A stretch of DNA of 34,526 nt from Treponema sp. (GTDB lineage: Bacteria; Spirochaetota; Spirochaetia; Treponematales; Breznakiellaceae). Location: assembly GCA_009778545.1 (NCBI GenBank), contig WRJO01000012.1, positions 1-34,526 on the forward strand, in the 5' to 3' direction. Shown here piece by piece: positions 1 through 7,598 of the stretch (position 1 is its first letter; every line of letters starts with the position of its first letter). Below the pieces are notes generated by a model, which did no database searches, had not been told where the DNA came from, and worked only from the letters and a program-made list of their open reading frames with translations. The position numbers were made by a program, and so were the translations under genes.

Positions 1-1
1 A

Positions 2-1126
2 TTTTTGGGCGATGTCAGAATTAACACGACAATTACCAAAGACGGGCGGAGTATAGCCGGTACGACGCTCGAACCGGATATCGCGGAAATTGTCATCAAC
101 AACCGGCAGGAATATTCCGGCAATACGGAAATTTTCGGCGAAAAATACAGAACTTTTTACAAGCCGCTCTTAAATGCCCGGGGCGAAGCCTTTGCCGTGT
201 TTTTCCTGGGAAATCCGGAAACGGGAATGATAGCGGCATCAAATAGATCCATCAGAGAAGGGATCGTGCTGGGATTGTGCGGGCTGGCAGCATCCATCGT
301 TGTATTGATAATTATCATTTCATCGATCAGCAAACCGATTACCCGGCTTTCGGCCGATATGGACCGTATCGCGGACGGCGATCTGAATGTACAAATCGAT
401 GTGAAAAGCGAAGACGAGGTAGGGCACCTGGCAAGGTCTTTTCAGAAGGTTGCCGATACCATGCACAAACTGCTTAACGATATCAACGTGATGATCGAGG
501 AGCACGAAAGGGGCAATACCGACTACAGCCTGCAAACGGGGGAATTCCGAGGCGATTATAAAAACCTTGCCCTCAGCGTCATGAGGTTTTCTACCTTCGG
601 CATGAGGGATCAGCTGACGGGGCTGCCGAACAGGCGCAGCTTTGAGAACCGCCTGAACTGGGAATGGAAGCAGACGATAGCCAAAAAAAGCCCCATCAGC
701 ATGCTGATTATTGATGTTGACCATTTTAAAAAATACAGCGACTCATATGGGCATCCGCAGGGCGATTTGGCGCTGCAGACGATCGCGCAAAAAGCCATGG
801 AAGCGATTCGGCATCAGGTTGATTTCATCGCCCGCCGGGAAGGCGATGAGATTGTCGTTATTTTGCCGGAAACGGAATCGGAAGCCGCCCTCGCAATTGC
901 CGAAAAAATACGGACAGAAATAAAAGGCATGATGATCCCCTGCGTTGAACTGGGTGCATTGAATATTACCGTGAGCATCGGCGTAAGCACGCAGTCGCCA
1001 GCGCCGGGCAGGCTGGTTGACGATATTATTTCCGCCGCCGACAGCGCCCTTTACCGGGCAAAAGAAACCGGCAGGGACCGGGTTTATTTTTGCGGGGAGG
1101 CAGACGGTCAGCGCACCGGTGCGTAG
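2..1126 (+). CDS. Membrane GGDEF (diguanylate cyclase-type) protein, 5' end outside window
   Basis: The reading frame is open to the left edge, so the N-terminus is missing; the TTG at 5 is only the first in-window start-like codon. Residue numbers follow the ORF track. Residues 1-80 look like the end of an extracellular Cache-type sensor domain. A transmembrane helix spans about 86-107, followed by HAMP (about 108-160) and a GGDEF domain (about 200-363) with DQLTGLPNRR and the metal-site segment IIDVDHFK. The signature reads EGDEI (279-283) instead of GGDEF, and no clear RxxD inhibitory site is visible. In the family such proteins make c-di-GMP in response to an external signal; here the altered loop makes catalysis uncertain and a receptor or weak-cyclase role possible. 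It faces a convergent LuxR gene. The domain assignment is firm; the activity is not. Confidence 0.88.
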   Translation, partial: FLGDVRINTTITKDGRSIAGTTLEPDIAEIVINNRQEYSGNTEIFGEKYRTFYKPLLNARGEAFAVFFLGNPETGMIAASNRSIREGIVLGLCGLAASIVVLIIIISSISKPITRLSADMDRIADGDLNVQIDVKSEDEVGHLARSFQKVADTMHKLLNDINVMIEEHERGNTDYSLQTGEFRGDYKNLALSVMRFSTFGMRDQLTGLPNRRSFENRLNWEWKQTIAKKSPISMLIIDVDHFKKYSDSYGHPQGDLALQTIAQKAMEAIRHQVDFIARREGDEIVVILPETESEAALAIAEKIRTEIKGMMIPCVELGALNITVSIGVSTQSPAPGRLVDDIISAADSALYRAKETGRDRVYFCGEADGQRTGA

Positions 1127-1136
1127 CCGGTTTTTT
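1115..1136 (+). terminator. Rho-independent terminator of the GGDEF gene
   Basis: ACCGG and CCGGT form a 5-bp GC-rich stem around a 7-nt loop, followed directly by a T run. The stem overlaps the stop codon of the GGDEF gene. It lies between two convergent genes, the usual place for a terminator. Confidence 0.6.
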
Positions 1137-1158
1137 CTACAAGTTCCTGTCCCTGGGG

Positions 1159-3696
1159 TCAAATCAATTTTCGCTCGGCGGCAATGCGGATAAGGTCGGC
1201 GAGGTGTTCCGCGCCCAGTTTCATGTAGACATTGTTGATAACCATTTTTACGGTGTTGATCGAAAGGCCACGGCTGTCGGCGATTTCCGAACGGGAAAGT
1301 CCGTGGGAAAGGTCGGTGAGAATGTCGTTTTCTCTGGGGGAAAGATCGATGCTGTCGTCTATGCGGTTGGCCTGCCGGTATTCGGAGGCGATGTGGGCCT
1401 GGCGCTTGGCATAGGTGGCAGATTTGCGGTTGATGTTTTCCAGCCAGGCTTTGGGGATGTTCGCGCCGCCTTCCTTCTGCGCGGCGGCGGTCAGGGTCCG
1501 CATATCCTTGCCCAGTTCGATAAAGGGCATGATGATGCCGTTGGGCGACGCCGCCTTCCACGCATCGTGCAGCGCGGCAAAGGCCTGGGCCTTGTCCTTC
1601 ATCTTGTAATGGACGCAGGCTTCCATCGCCAGCATTTCCACCCGTCCGAACAGAAACGACTCCCGCTTTTTCATTTCCTGTATGTACGAGAGCAGGGGAG
1701 GGTATCGCCTGGTCATGTAGCAGAACCGGGCTTTGATCTGGTTGGCAAAGTTTTCGACAAAGCCGGGGTGGCCGTAGGAAGAAAAATTTTCCCTGAGCCA
1801 CTGGGGGAAGTTTTCCGGCAGGTCGATGATGTAATAATACCATGCAAGGGAAAAGTCGTAGTTGATAAACCGGTTGGGGTATTCTTCATTGTCAAGCTGG
1901 GCTTTCGTATCTTTTATCGCCTGTTCCGCCTTTGCGAAATCCCCCTGCGATACGGCAATCCGCAATAGGTAGAGCAGCGCATGGTGGGCGGTTTCAAACT
2001 GCCTGCTCCCCCTGGCCTGTTCCAGGGCATGTGCGGCAAAGGGTTCTGCGGCGCGTATGTCGCCCCTGAAAAAATGCAGTTCCCCGTGCGCCAGTTCGCC
2101 CTCGCCGGTTACCAGGCCGTTGAAACTATGCGACAGATGGGCAAGCGATCTGCCCAACGCGCCGATAAATTCTTCCGGCGCGCCCTTCCTTGATGAGCCG
2201 GTAACGATAGTCCAGGGGCCGGGAGTGAAGTTGACAAATTTGCTCTGGTCAATCGGCTTTGAAACACATTGGGCAAATTTTTCAAAGTATTTGTCAAAAT
2301 CGTAATGATCGTCGTTTATGCACATCAGTCCGCGCAGGTAGCCCCAGCAGTAGTAGATTCCCCCCAGCGATTGTTTCCTGAAGGGATCATTTTCCGGAAA
2401 CTGCAGGAATTTTTTTTCATAATGCTCCGCCATTTCGGCCGATTTCCCCCAAAGCCCCTGGCATATATAGCTGCGGAAGTGCGTTACGGCAAGCATGGGA
2501 ACCGTATCGAAGGCCTCTTTCGGCGCGCGATCGAAAATTGCCGCCGCATACCGCGCGATGTCCAGCGGTATCTGTGCGGGCAATGCCATTAAGATAGAAA
2601 CAATTTCTTTATAATCCCCTGTTTTTTCGTAGTATGAAAGCGCGTCTATCTTGAAGCCGTTTTTATTGCACCAGTCCCCGGCAATCGCGTAAGCCGCATG
2701 CTTCTGCTTCTGCGAAAGGATGTACTGCTTGGTGGCGAGGAATTCCAGAAACAGCGGATGGATCAGGTATGCGTTGATATAGCTGTCGCGGCGGATATAG
2801 GCGCTCTGCCGCTCAAACTCGGCGATAAGGTCGCTGTTTTCCTCCGCCAAAAGGCTGATTAAATCGGTTGACAGATGATCGATCAGGGAGAGGCGCGCCA
2901 AAAAGCGCTGCAGGTTTTTCGAAATCCCGTCCCAAATTTCTATTTCCATCAGCCGGAAAATGTTGTTCTTCATGGCGCTGCGCAGGTAGCCCGTGTAGCC
3001 CGGCGCTTTTTGGTACGAGTGGGCGATAATGTTTATCGCGAAGGCCCAGCCGCCGGTGTCCTGCATTATTTCGCGGAGGTTGTCCGGCTGCAGGGTAATG
3101 CCCAGGCCGCCGAAATACTGGGCGACCTCGCTTTCGCTGAAACGCAGATCGTTTTCGCTTATGGTGAACATTTGGTCCTTGGAGATCAGCCCCGCGATAT
3201 TCACTGCGGGCGTGGAACGGGAAACCAGGAATATCGATGTTCCCGGCGGCATCCTAAGGATCATGCATTCTTCAATAAAGCGGATCACCGAAGGATCCTC
3301 TATGAAGTGAAAGTCGTCAAAGACGACGATCCGCCGTTTTGGCTTTACGTATTCGTACATAAGGGCCATGTACTGATTCAGCTTGTCCCTTGTATCGGGG
3401 AAGCCGAGTTTGCCGATTGCCTTTGCCAGGGGTATGTTGATGTTCGTCAGGGAGTGGGCAAGATTTTCCCAGAAGCGGGCGCCGATGTTGTCGCGTTCGG
3501 AAAGCTGTATCCACGTCGTGGCGGCTTTGTATTCCCCGGCAAAGTCATGTACCGCGCTGGTTTTGCCGTAGCCAGCCCCGGCGTATACAAGGACCAGAGG
3601 GTATTTTACCCCCTCCATAAACAGGCTGTTTAGCCGGGGGCGTTCAAAATGAAACGGTGAGCGTGTATCGCTGCGAGTTTTATGCATAACCTCCAT
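1159..3696 (-). CDS. MalT-like LuxR-family ATPase transcriptional regulator
   Basis: This is a large STAND/MalT-type regulator of 845 residues from the ATG at 3696. The N-terminal NTPase has a P-loop (AGAGYGKT, about 39-46) and a Walker B segment (IVVFDD, about 127-128). A long helical, TPR-like middle follows, and a LuxR HTH ends the protein (about 784-845, SPRENDIL...SINTVKMVINNVYMKLG). MalT-type proteins bind ATP and an inducer, oligomerise and activate promoters; the inducer here is unknown. The ORF track begins at a GTG at 3768, but a TTGACA...TTTATT promoter lies inside that extension, so I prefer ATG 3696 or 3687. The 3687 start has GGAGG only 2 nt away, which is too close for a normal ribosome site. 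A perfect palindrome in the promoter suggests repression. The HD-GYP gene lies upstream in the same direction. Confidence 0.9.
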   Translation of the reverse strand: MEVMHKTRSDTRSPFHFERPRLNSLFMEGVKYPLVLVYAGAGYGKTSAVHDFAGEYKAATTWIQLSERDNIGARFWENLAHSLTNINIPLAKAIGKLGFPDTRDKLNQYMALMYEYVKPKRRIVVFDDFHFIEDPSVIRFIEECMILRMPPGTSIFLVSRSTPAVNIAGLISKDQMFTISENDLRFSESEVAQYFGGLGITLQPDNLREIMQDTGGWAFAINIIAHSYQKAPGYTGYLRSAMKNNIFRLMEIEIWDGISKNLQRFLARLSLIDHLSTDLISLLAEENSDLIAEFERQSAYIRRDSYINAYLIHPLFLEFLATKQYILSQKQKHAAYAIAGDWCNKNGFKIDALSYYEKTGDYKEIVSILMALPAQIPLDIARYAAAIFDRAPKEAFDTVPMLAVTHFRSYICQGLWGKSAEMAEHYEKKFLQFPENDPFRKQSLGGIYYCWGYLRGLMCINDDHYDFDKYFEKFAQCVSKPIDQSKFVNFTPGPWTIVTGSSRKGAPEEFIGALGRSLAHLSHSFNGLVTGEGELAHGELHFFRGDIRAAEPFAAHALEQARGSRQFETAHHALLYLLRIAVSQGDFAKAEQAIKDTKAQLDNEEYPNRFINYDFSLAWYYYIIDLPENFPQWLRENFSSYGHPGFVENFANQIKARFCYMTRRYPPLLSYIQEMKKRESFLFGRVEMLAMEACVHYKMKDKAQAFAALHDAWKAASPNGIIMPFIELGKDMRTLTAAAQKEGGANIPKAWLENINRKSATYAKRQAHIASEYRQANRIDDSIDLSPRENDILTDLSHGLSRSEIADSRGLSINTVKMVINNVYMKLGAEHLADLIRIAAERKLI

Positions 3697-3706
3697 CTCT
3701 AACTCT

Positions 3707-3735
3707 AATAAAACTTTCAAATGAAAGTTTGTCAA
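3707..3735 (-). promoter_or_regulatory. Promoter with palindromic operator in its spacer, for the MalT-like gene
   Basis: On the minus strand TTGACA (3735-3730) is followed by a 17-bp spacer and TTTATT (3712-3707). The spacer is almost entirely a perfect 9-bp inverted repeat with a 2-bp centre, AAACTTTCAAATGAAAGTTT (3711-3730). A 2-nt loop is too tight for an RNA hairpin, so a DNA operator is the better reading. A protein bound there would block RNA polymerase. The identity of the binder is unknown. Confidence 0.6.
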
Positions 3736-3789
3736 GAGAAGATTGGGGTCAAGCACGGGGTCAGTCACTTTCCAGCAGCTTTCCGCCCG

Positions 3790-4866
3790 TTATTCCGTGT
3801 CCGCCATATGGTCTGCAAATTCTCGCTCATGCTCAAGGAATATGCCGGCAAGAGCGGGATCGAAGTACGTCCCGCTGTTGTCCCTTATTATTTCTACGGC
3901 TTTTTGATGCGACATTTTTCCCCGGTACGGGCGATTGCTGGTGATGGCGTTGTAGGCGTCTACAATGGCCATCAGCCTTCCCTGCAGGGGAATATCGCCG
4001 CCTTTAAGGGCGCAGGGGTAGCCCGTTCCGTCCCATTTTTCGTGGTGACAGCCCGCCAGTTTTTTGGCGTGTTTCAGGTACTCGCTTTCGCCCATGGTTG
4101 CCTTTATCTGTTCGATTATGCCCATGCCGTAGACGGCGTGTTTTTTGGCCTCGTCGTATTCCTCGTCGTTCAGCCTGCCCGGTTTCATTAAAATGCTGTC
4201 CCTGACGGATATTTTTCCGATGTCGTGCAGTTGGGATGACATGACAAACAGGCCGGTGTCCCATGTCGAGAGTTCTTCATCGTACATGTCGTGAGACGGC
4301 AGAAGGTCGATGAAAAGATTCAGAAAATCCTGCGTTCGTTCAATATGCCCGTCCGTCATTATGCCCCGCGATTCGACCAGGCCGATCAATGTATTAAGGA
4401 CGGCATTTTGCGGTTCTATGGCCGACTTTGTTTTGTAGTTTATCACCGCTTCCAGGTCCTGGCTGTAGCTGTTCAATTCCCGTTTCTGCGCCTCGACAAG
4501 GAGGTGCAATTCAATTCGTTTAAGGAGCATATCCCGCGAGAAGGGCTTTATTATGTAATCGGCGGCGCCCATGCAGATGCCCATGGCCTCGTTTTCGGGA
4601 TTATAATTCTCTGTAAGCACAATGACGGGAATACCGATGCCGGCGATGCTGTTTTTAAACTCCTCAACAATCCCGAAACCGTCCATGCCGGACAATTCAG
4701 GATTCAGCAGTATCAGGTCGGGAATGAGCTTTTCCAGAAGCTGCATGAGCTTTTTGCCCGACTGCGCGGTGAAGAGATCGTATTTATCGGCAAGGCTATT
4801 CCTGACGCTCTCCAGATTTGCCGCATCATCATCCACCAGTATTATTTTTTTTCGTATGTTAAACAT
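3790..4866 (-). CDS. Response regulator with HD-GYP domain (RpfG-like)
   Basis: The protein has 358 residues: an N-terminal receiver (about 7-120), a linker, and an HD-GYP phosphodiesterase domain (about 150-350). HD-GYP hallmarks are intact: HDIGK (214-218) and HHEKWDGTGYP (274-284). Such domains degrade c-di-GMP with a bound metal centre. The receiver keeps the acidic pocket (DDD, 12-14), Thr85 and Lys107, but the expected phosphoacceptor Asp is Asn55 (codon AAT, in LILLNPELSG). The family would normally be switched by a histidine kinase; here phospho-control may be lost. The ATG at 4866 has GGAG about 8 nt upstream. Together with the GGDEF gene 2.7 kb away it suggests a c-di-GMP signalling neighbourhood. 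No kinase gene is adjacent. Confidence 0.93.
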   Translation of the reverse strand: MFNIRKKIILVDDDAANLESVRNSLADKYDLFTAQSGKKLMQLLEKLIPDLILLNPELSGMDGFGIVEEFKNSIAGIGIPVIVLTENYNPENEAMGICMGAADYIIKPFSRDMLLKRIELHLLVEAQKRELNSYSQDLEAVINYKTKSAIEPQNAVLNTLIGLVESRGIMTDGHIERTQDFLNLFIDLLPSHDMYDEELSTWDTGLFVMSSQLHDIGKISVRDSILMKPGRLNDEEYDEAKKHAVYGMGIIEQIKATMGESEYLKHAKKLAGCHHEKWDGTGYPCALKGGDIPLQGRLMAIVDAYNAITSNRPYRGKMSHQKAVEIIRDNSGTYFDPALAGIFLEHEREFADHMADTE

Positions 4867-4883
4867 TATTTTATCTCCGTAGG

Positions 4884-4934
4884 TACCAGTATTTTGACAC
4901 CTTCCAAATCTGCGGTCAATAAAAAATACTGGTA
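4884..4934 (-). promoter_or_regulatory. Promoter bracketed by 12-bp inverted repeats, HD-GYP gene
   Basis: TACCAGTATTTT (4884-4895) and its exact complement AAAATACTGGTA (4923-4934) flank a minus-strand promoter: TTGACC (4919-4914), 17-bp spacer, CAAAAT (4896-4891). One arm covers the -10 and the other lies just upstream of the -35. The arms could be two operator half-sites or, in RNA, a long stem. The ribosome site GGAG and the ATG at 4866 follow. Confidence 0.5.
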
Positions 4935-4995
4935 TCTGCCGGTGAATTCACATCCAACTATAAAGATACGTCAAATTTTCTTAAATTTATATTAT

Positions 4996-5025
4996 AAAAA
5001 AAGCCTGTCCAAACGAACAGGCTTT
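4996..5025 (-). terminator. Rho-independent terminator of tRNA-Asn
   Basis: Read leftward, AAAGCCTGT and ACAGGCTTT form a 9-bp stem with an 8-nt loop, followed by a T tract (A run at 4996-5002 on the plus strand). It starts one base beyond the 3' end of the tRNA. Confidence 0.9.
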
Positions 5026-5098
5026 CTCCCCCGCGCGGATTTGAACCACGGACCCAGTGGTTAACAGCCACTTGCTCTGCCAGCTGAGCTACAGGGGA
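5026..5098 (-). tRNA. tRNA-Asn (anticodon GUU)
   Basis: The 73-nt sequence folds as a complete cloverleaf on the minus strand. The acceptor stem TCCCCTG pairs with CGGGGGA with one G-U pair, and the discriminator is G. The anticodon stem AGTGG/CCACT closes the loop CTGTTAA with anticodon GTT, which reads AAC/AAU asparagine codons. The T arm is CGTGG-TTCAAAT-CCGCG. CCA is not encoded. It has its own promoter upstream and a strong terminator directly downstream, so it is a single-gene unit. Confidence 0.96.
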
Positions 5099-5109
5099 AT
5101 GTACTCTGC

Positions 5110-5138
5110 AATATACCTTTTTTCGGGCAGTTTGTCAA
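5110..5138 (-). promoter_or_regulatory. Sigma-70 promoter of tRNA-Asn
   Basis: A consensus-like TTGACA (5138-5133), a 17-bp spacer and TATATT (5115-5110) lie on the minus strand, 11 nt upstream of the tRNA 5' end at 5098. It is the best sigma-70 promoter in the window. Confidence 0.85.
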
Positions 5139-5146
5139 TCGCCCGC

Positions 5147-5890
5147 TTATCGCTGCTCCATAATGCCGGAACGCACTTCGCCCCTGATGCTGGGTATGTC
5201 CAGTATCATGCCGGGGTGGATGAGGTCGGGATCGTCCCTCTTGGGCATTTTATCGATGTTCGCATTGTACAGCCGCCGCCATTGCCAGGGATCGCCGTAA
5301 ATTTCCGGTTTGCCGGCGATGTTCCACAGGCAGTCCTTCGTGGGGATCCACGTCCTGACAAGGTACTGCGCGGGCAATACCGGTTTTCCCGTTTGTTCCG
5401 GCTGTGCAGGCTGCTCGTCGGGAAACTCCGACAGAATCGAGAGAACGCTGCGTGCCGATCCCAGCGCGCCGTCCCAGTTTTCCTGGGAACGGTGGTCCAG
5501 GGCATCTCCCATGGCATTTTCCGCCTTTCCGTAGGCTTCGGCAAAACGGTTGGGCGCGCCGATTTTTTGCGCCCATTCAATGCGGGCCTGGGCAGAGGCG
5601 ATTGCCTCGTTGACCTCCCTGAGCCTCATCTGCGAAGACACATACGCATCCGACAAATCGGCAAACCGTATCGCTTCGGTCGCATATTTTACCGCGTCAT
5701 CGTACTTTCCTATCGCGTAGCTCTGTTCCGCCAGCGCGATGAGCCGGGCGTTTTCAAGCAAATATTCATTGTTAAGAAGGATGCTCACATAGCCCAGCGA
5801 CTGAATGTCGCCCTCTACTGCCGAAAGCTGCGGGGTTCCCAGGTTAAAAAGTAACAGTAACCCTAATAATGCGATTCCGTGTTTATTCAT
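5147..5890 (-). CDS. Exported protein with C-terminal LysM-like domain
   Basis: The 247-residue protein starts with a signal peptide (hydrophobic to about residue 20, then LSAVEG). A helical middle follows (about 30-165) that resembles TPR-like repeats (EQSYAIGKYDDAVKYATEAIRFA). The C-terminal 65 residues resemble the LysM domains of treponeme envelope proteins (DCLWNIAGKPEIYGDPWQW..., ending HPGMILDIP). LysM domains bind peptidoglycan, so a periplasmic wall-binding role is likely. The start codon overlaps the end of the upstream lipoprotein gene by 8 nt, with a strong GGAGGAGGAAG ribosome site inside that gene, so the two are translationally coupled. No enzymatic motif is visible. The alternative is a general envelope scaffold of unknown role. 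Confidence 0.85.
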   Translation of the reverse strand: MNKHGIALLGLLLLFNLGTPQLSAVEGDIQSLGYVSILLNNEYLLENARLIALAEQSYAIGKYDDAVKYATEAIRFADLSDAYVSSQMRLREVNEAIASAQARIEWAQKIGAPNRFAEAYGKAENAMGDALDHRSQENWDGALGSARSVLSILSEFPDEQPAQPEQTGKPVLPAQYLVRTWIPTKDCLWNIAGKPEIYGDPWQWRRLYNANIDKMPKRDDPDLIHPGMILDIPSIRGEVRSGIMEQR

Positions 5891-7538
5891 TTTCTTCCTC
5901 CTCCAATGCTAATCCGACATTAGTCGCAAGCGCGATGCTTTCCTCCGATCGCGCCTTCGCCTTTGCGAGCGCGTCGTCGGCCTGGTTGCGTTTTACCCCC
6001 GTCGCCTGGGTTGCGGCGGCAAACTGGGTCGCCGACTGGTTAAAACCGGTCGTGGCTTTGGGGAATGCCTTCGCGGCAAAGTCCCTTACCGCCTGCTGGT
6101 AAACGGTATCGGCGCGGTTAAATTCTGCCTCAACCGCTACGTTCGCCTTTGCGTCTACCGCCGCCTGGCGTTCTTTTGCCGCGCGATCCCTTGCTTCCTG
6201 CGCCGTTTTCTCAATGCTTCTGCGGGCAATATCGTCGTAGGCGTCCGCCGCCGTGTTGTAGAGCGGGACGGCAGCTTTCATTTCCGCAACGGTTTCCCTT
6301 TTCGCGTTTGTCGCGGTTTGGTTCCTGGTTTCGGCGTTTCTCCATTCATTGGGGAAAAGGGTCGGCCCGTTCGCGTCCGATGCCGCCCTGCGGGATGCCT
6401 GAGCCCTGGCTATTGCCGCCTGCAGGGCTTTCTGCGCGTCATCCCTTTCCTTGGCAAGCATCGGCCCGCTTCGTCTGGCAATATCGTCGTAACTGTCCGC
6501 CGCCGAGGCAAACAGCGCCGCCGCCGCCTGTATCTCTTCAGCCGAATTTCTGGGGGCGTTTCTCGCGGACTGAAGCCTGGATTCCGCAGTTCTCCAGTCG
6601 TTGGCAAAGAAGTTCTGGCCGTTGGCGTCCATCGCCTGCTGCCGCGATCTTTCCGCCCGCGCGATCGCCGCGTCCAAAGCTTTTTGGGCGGCTTCGCTTG
6701 CAAACAAGGGGCGGCTTCTTTCGGCAAGGTCGTCGTACATATCCGCCGCCGTTATAAACAGGGCTTCCGCAGCCCTCATTTCGTCTAACGTATCTTTTGC
6801 GGCATCTTTTCCCGATTGAAGCCCGTCTTCGGCGTTCTTCCAGTCCTCGGGAAAATAGGTTGCCGCCTGGACATCCTGTGCTTCTTTGCGCGACTGTTCC
6901 GCACGGGCCGTTGCTTCCTGCAGCGCCTTGCGCGCCGCTTCCCTGTCTGCCGCGTACAGCGGGCCGGCCCGTTCGGCAATGCTGTCATATCCGTCCGCTG
7001 CGGCGGTAAATGCGGCGATTGCCGTTTTTATTCCGTCCAGGGTTTCTCTGTTCGCGCTTTCGCCCCGCTGCCATTGGGCTTCGGTGGAATTCCAGTCGTC
7101 GGGGAAGTAGGACGCGCCCTGGTTATCCATGGCGTTTTGCCGGGACTGTCCGACGCGGGCCATCACAGCTTCCAGCGCCGCGCGGGCTTCCTCAAGGTCC
7201 CTGGCGTACAAAGGGGCGCTCTTTTCGGCGATTGCCTCAAAGCCGTCCGCCGCCGCGTTAAACCGGTCTATGGCTTCGTTTACCCCGACGAGGGTTTCCT
7301 TGTCCGCCGCCATACCGGCCTGATAATCCGCTTCTGCCGCGTCCCATTCCTCCGGAAAATATGTTTGCCCCTGCACTTCGCTTGCCTTGTTCCGGGCGTT
7401 TTCTGCCCGCGCCATCGCTTCGTTGAGCCTGTCCAGAGCTTCCTGATCAGGCGGCTTGGGAGTGCTTTTGCAGGAAATTGCCAGCATGAAAATTGCCGCT
7501 AAAAATAAGATAAAATGTGTTTTTCGATGATTCATCAT
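5883..7538 (-). CDS. Lipoprotein built of five 84-residue helical repeats
   Basis: The 551-residue protein has a lipoprotein signal ending LAISCKS (Cys23). It then carries five tandem repeats of about 84 residues. Each has an ARAExSR helix, a (Y/F)FPxxW motif, AExxxQ, and an AADxYDDIAERSxPL helix. The fifth is cut short and leads into an Ala/Glu-rich coiled-coil-like tail ending EEEENE. Three of the four repeat steps are exactly 84 residues (Y60, Y144, Y228); the third is 82. I recognise no enzymatic motif. The composition suggests an elongated helical periplasmic or surface protein. It is the first gene of a pair with the LysM protein, which points to a shared envelope function. The first of two adjacent ATGs is chosen (MMNHRK); the second is equally possible. 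Confidence 0.86.
   Translation of the reverse strand: MMNHRKTHFILFLAAIFMLAISCKSTPKPPDQEALDRLNEAMARAENARNKASEVQGQTYFPEEWDAAEADYQAGMAADKETLVGVNEAIDRFNAAADGFEAIAEKSAPLYARDLEEARAALEAVMARVGQSRQNAMDNQGASYFPDDWNSTEAQWQRGESANRETLDGIKTAIAAFTAAADGYDSIAERAGPLYAADREAARKALQEATARAEQSRKEAQDVQAATYFPEDWKNAEDGLQSGKDAAKDTLDEMRAAEALFITAADMYDDLAERSRPLFASEAAQKALDAAIARAERSRQQAMDANGQNFFANDWRTAESRLQSARNAPRNSAEEIQAAAALFASAADSYDDIARRSGPMLAKERDDAQKALQAAIARAQASRRAASDANGPTLFPNEWRNAETRNQTATNAKRETVAEMKAAVPLYNTAADAYDDIARRSIEKTAQEARDRAAKERQAAVDAKANVAVEAEFNRADTVYQQAVRDFAAKAFPKATTGFNQSATQFAAATQATGVKRNQADDALAKAKARSEESIALATNVGLALEEEENE
6198..7415 (-). repeat. Five tandem ~252-bp coding repeats in the lipoprotein gene
   Basis: The repeats are clear at protein level (84-residue step, 82 once) with anchor motifs YFPEEW, YFPDDW, YFPEDW, FFANDW and LFPNEW. 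At DNA level they have diverged, so the duplication is old and maintained by selection. Boundaries are approximate. Confidence 0.85.
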
Positions 7539-7564
7539 GGTTCTTTTTCGCTCCCTGGTTTTGT

Positions 7565-7593
7565 ATTATACCGTTTTTGGTTTTAGGTATCTA
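7565..7593 (-). promoter_or_regulatory. Probable promoter of the lipoprotein-LysM pair
   Basis: A perfect TATAAT -10 (7570-7565 on the minus strand) has TAGATA (4 of 6 consensus bases) 17 bp upstream. Transcription would start near 7558, leaving a leader of about 20 nt with AGGGAG near its 5' end. Confidence 0.55.
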
Positions 7594-7598
7594 GAGGT

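Noticed and set aside
743-1843. 366-residue minus-strand ORF, and the 292-residue plus-strand ORF at 1090-1968
   Set aside because: Both are antisense or out-of-frame shadows of the GGDEF and MalT-like genes; composition is Arg/Pro/His-rich and no domain is visible.
1154-3763. TGACCCC motifs at both ends of the MalT-like gene as signs of a mobile element
   Set aside because: The shared words are only 7-9 bp and no transposase, terminal repeat or target duplication is present.
5119-5146. CGGGC/GCCCG hairpin after the LysM gene as a terminator
   Set aside because: It is followed by A rather than T on the minus strand and overlaps the TTGACA of the tRNA promoter.
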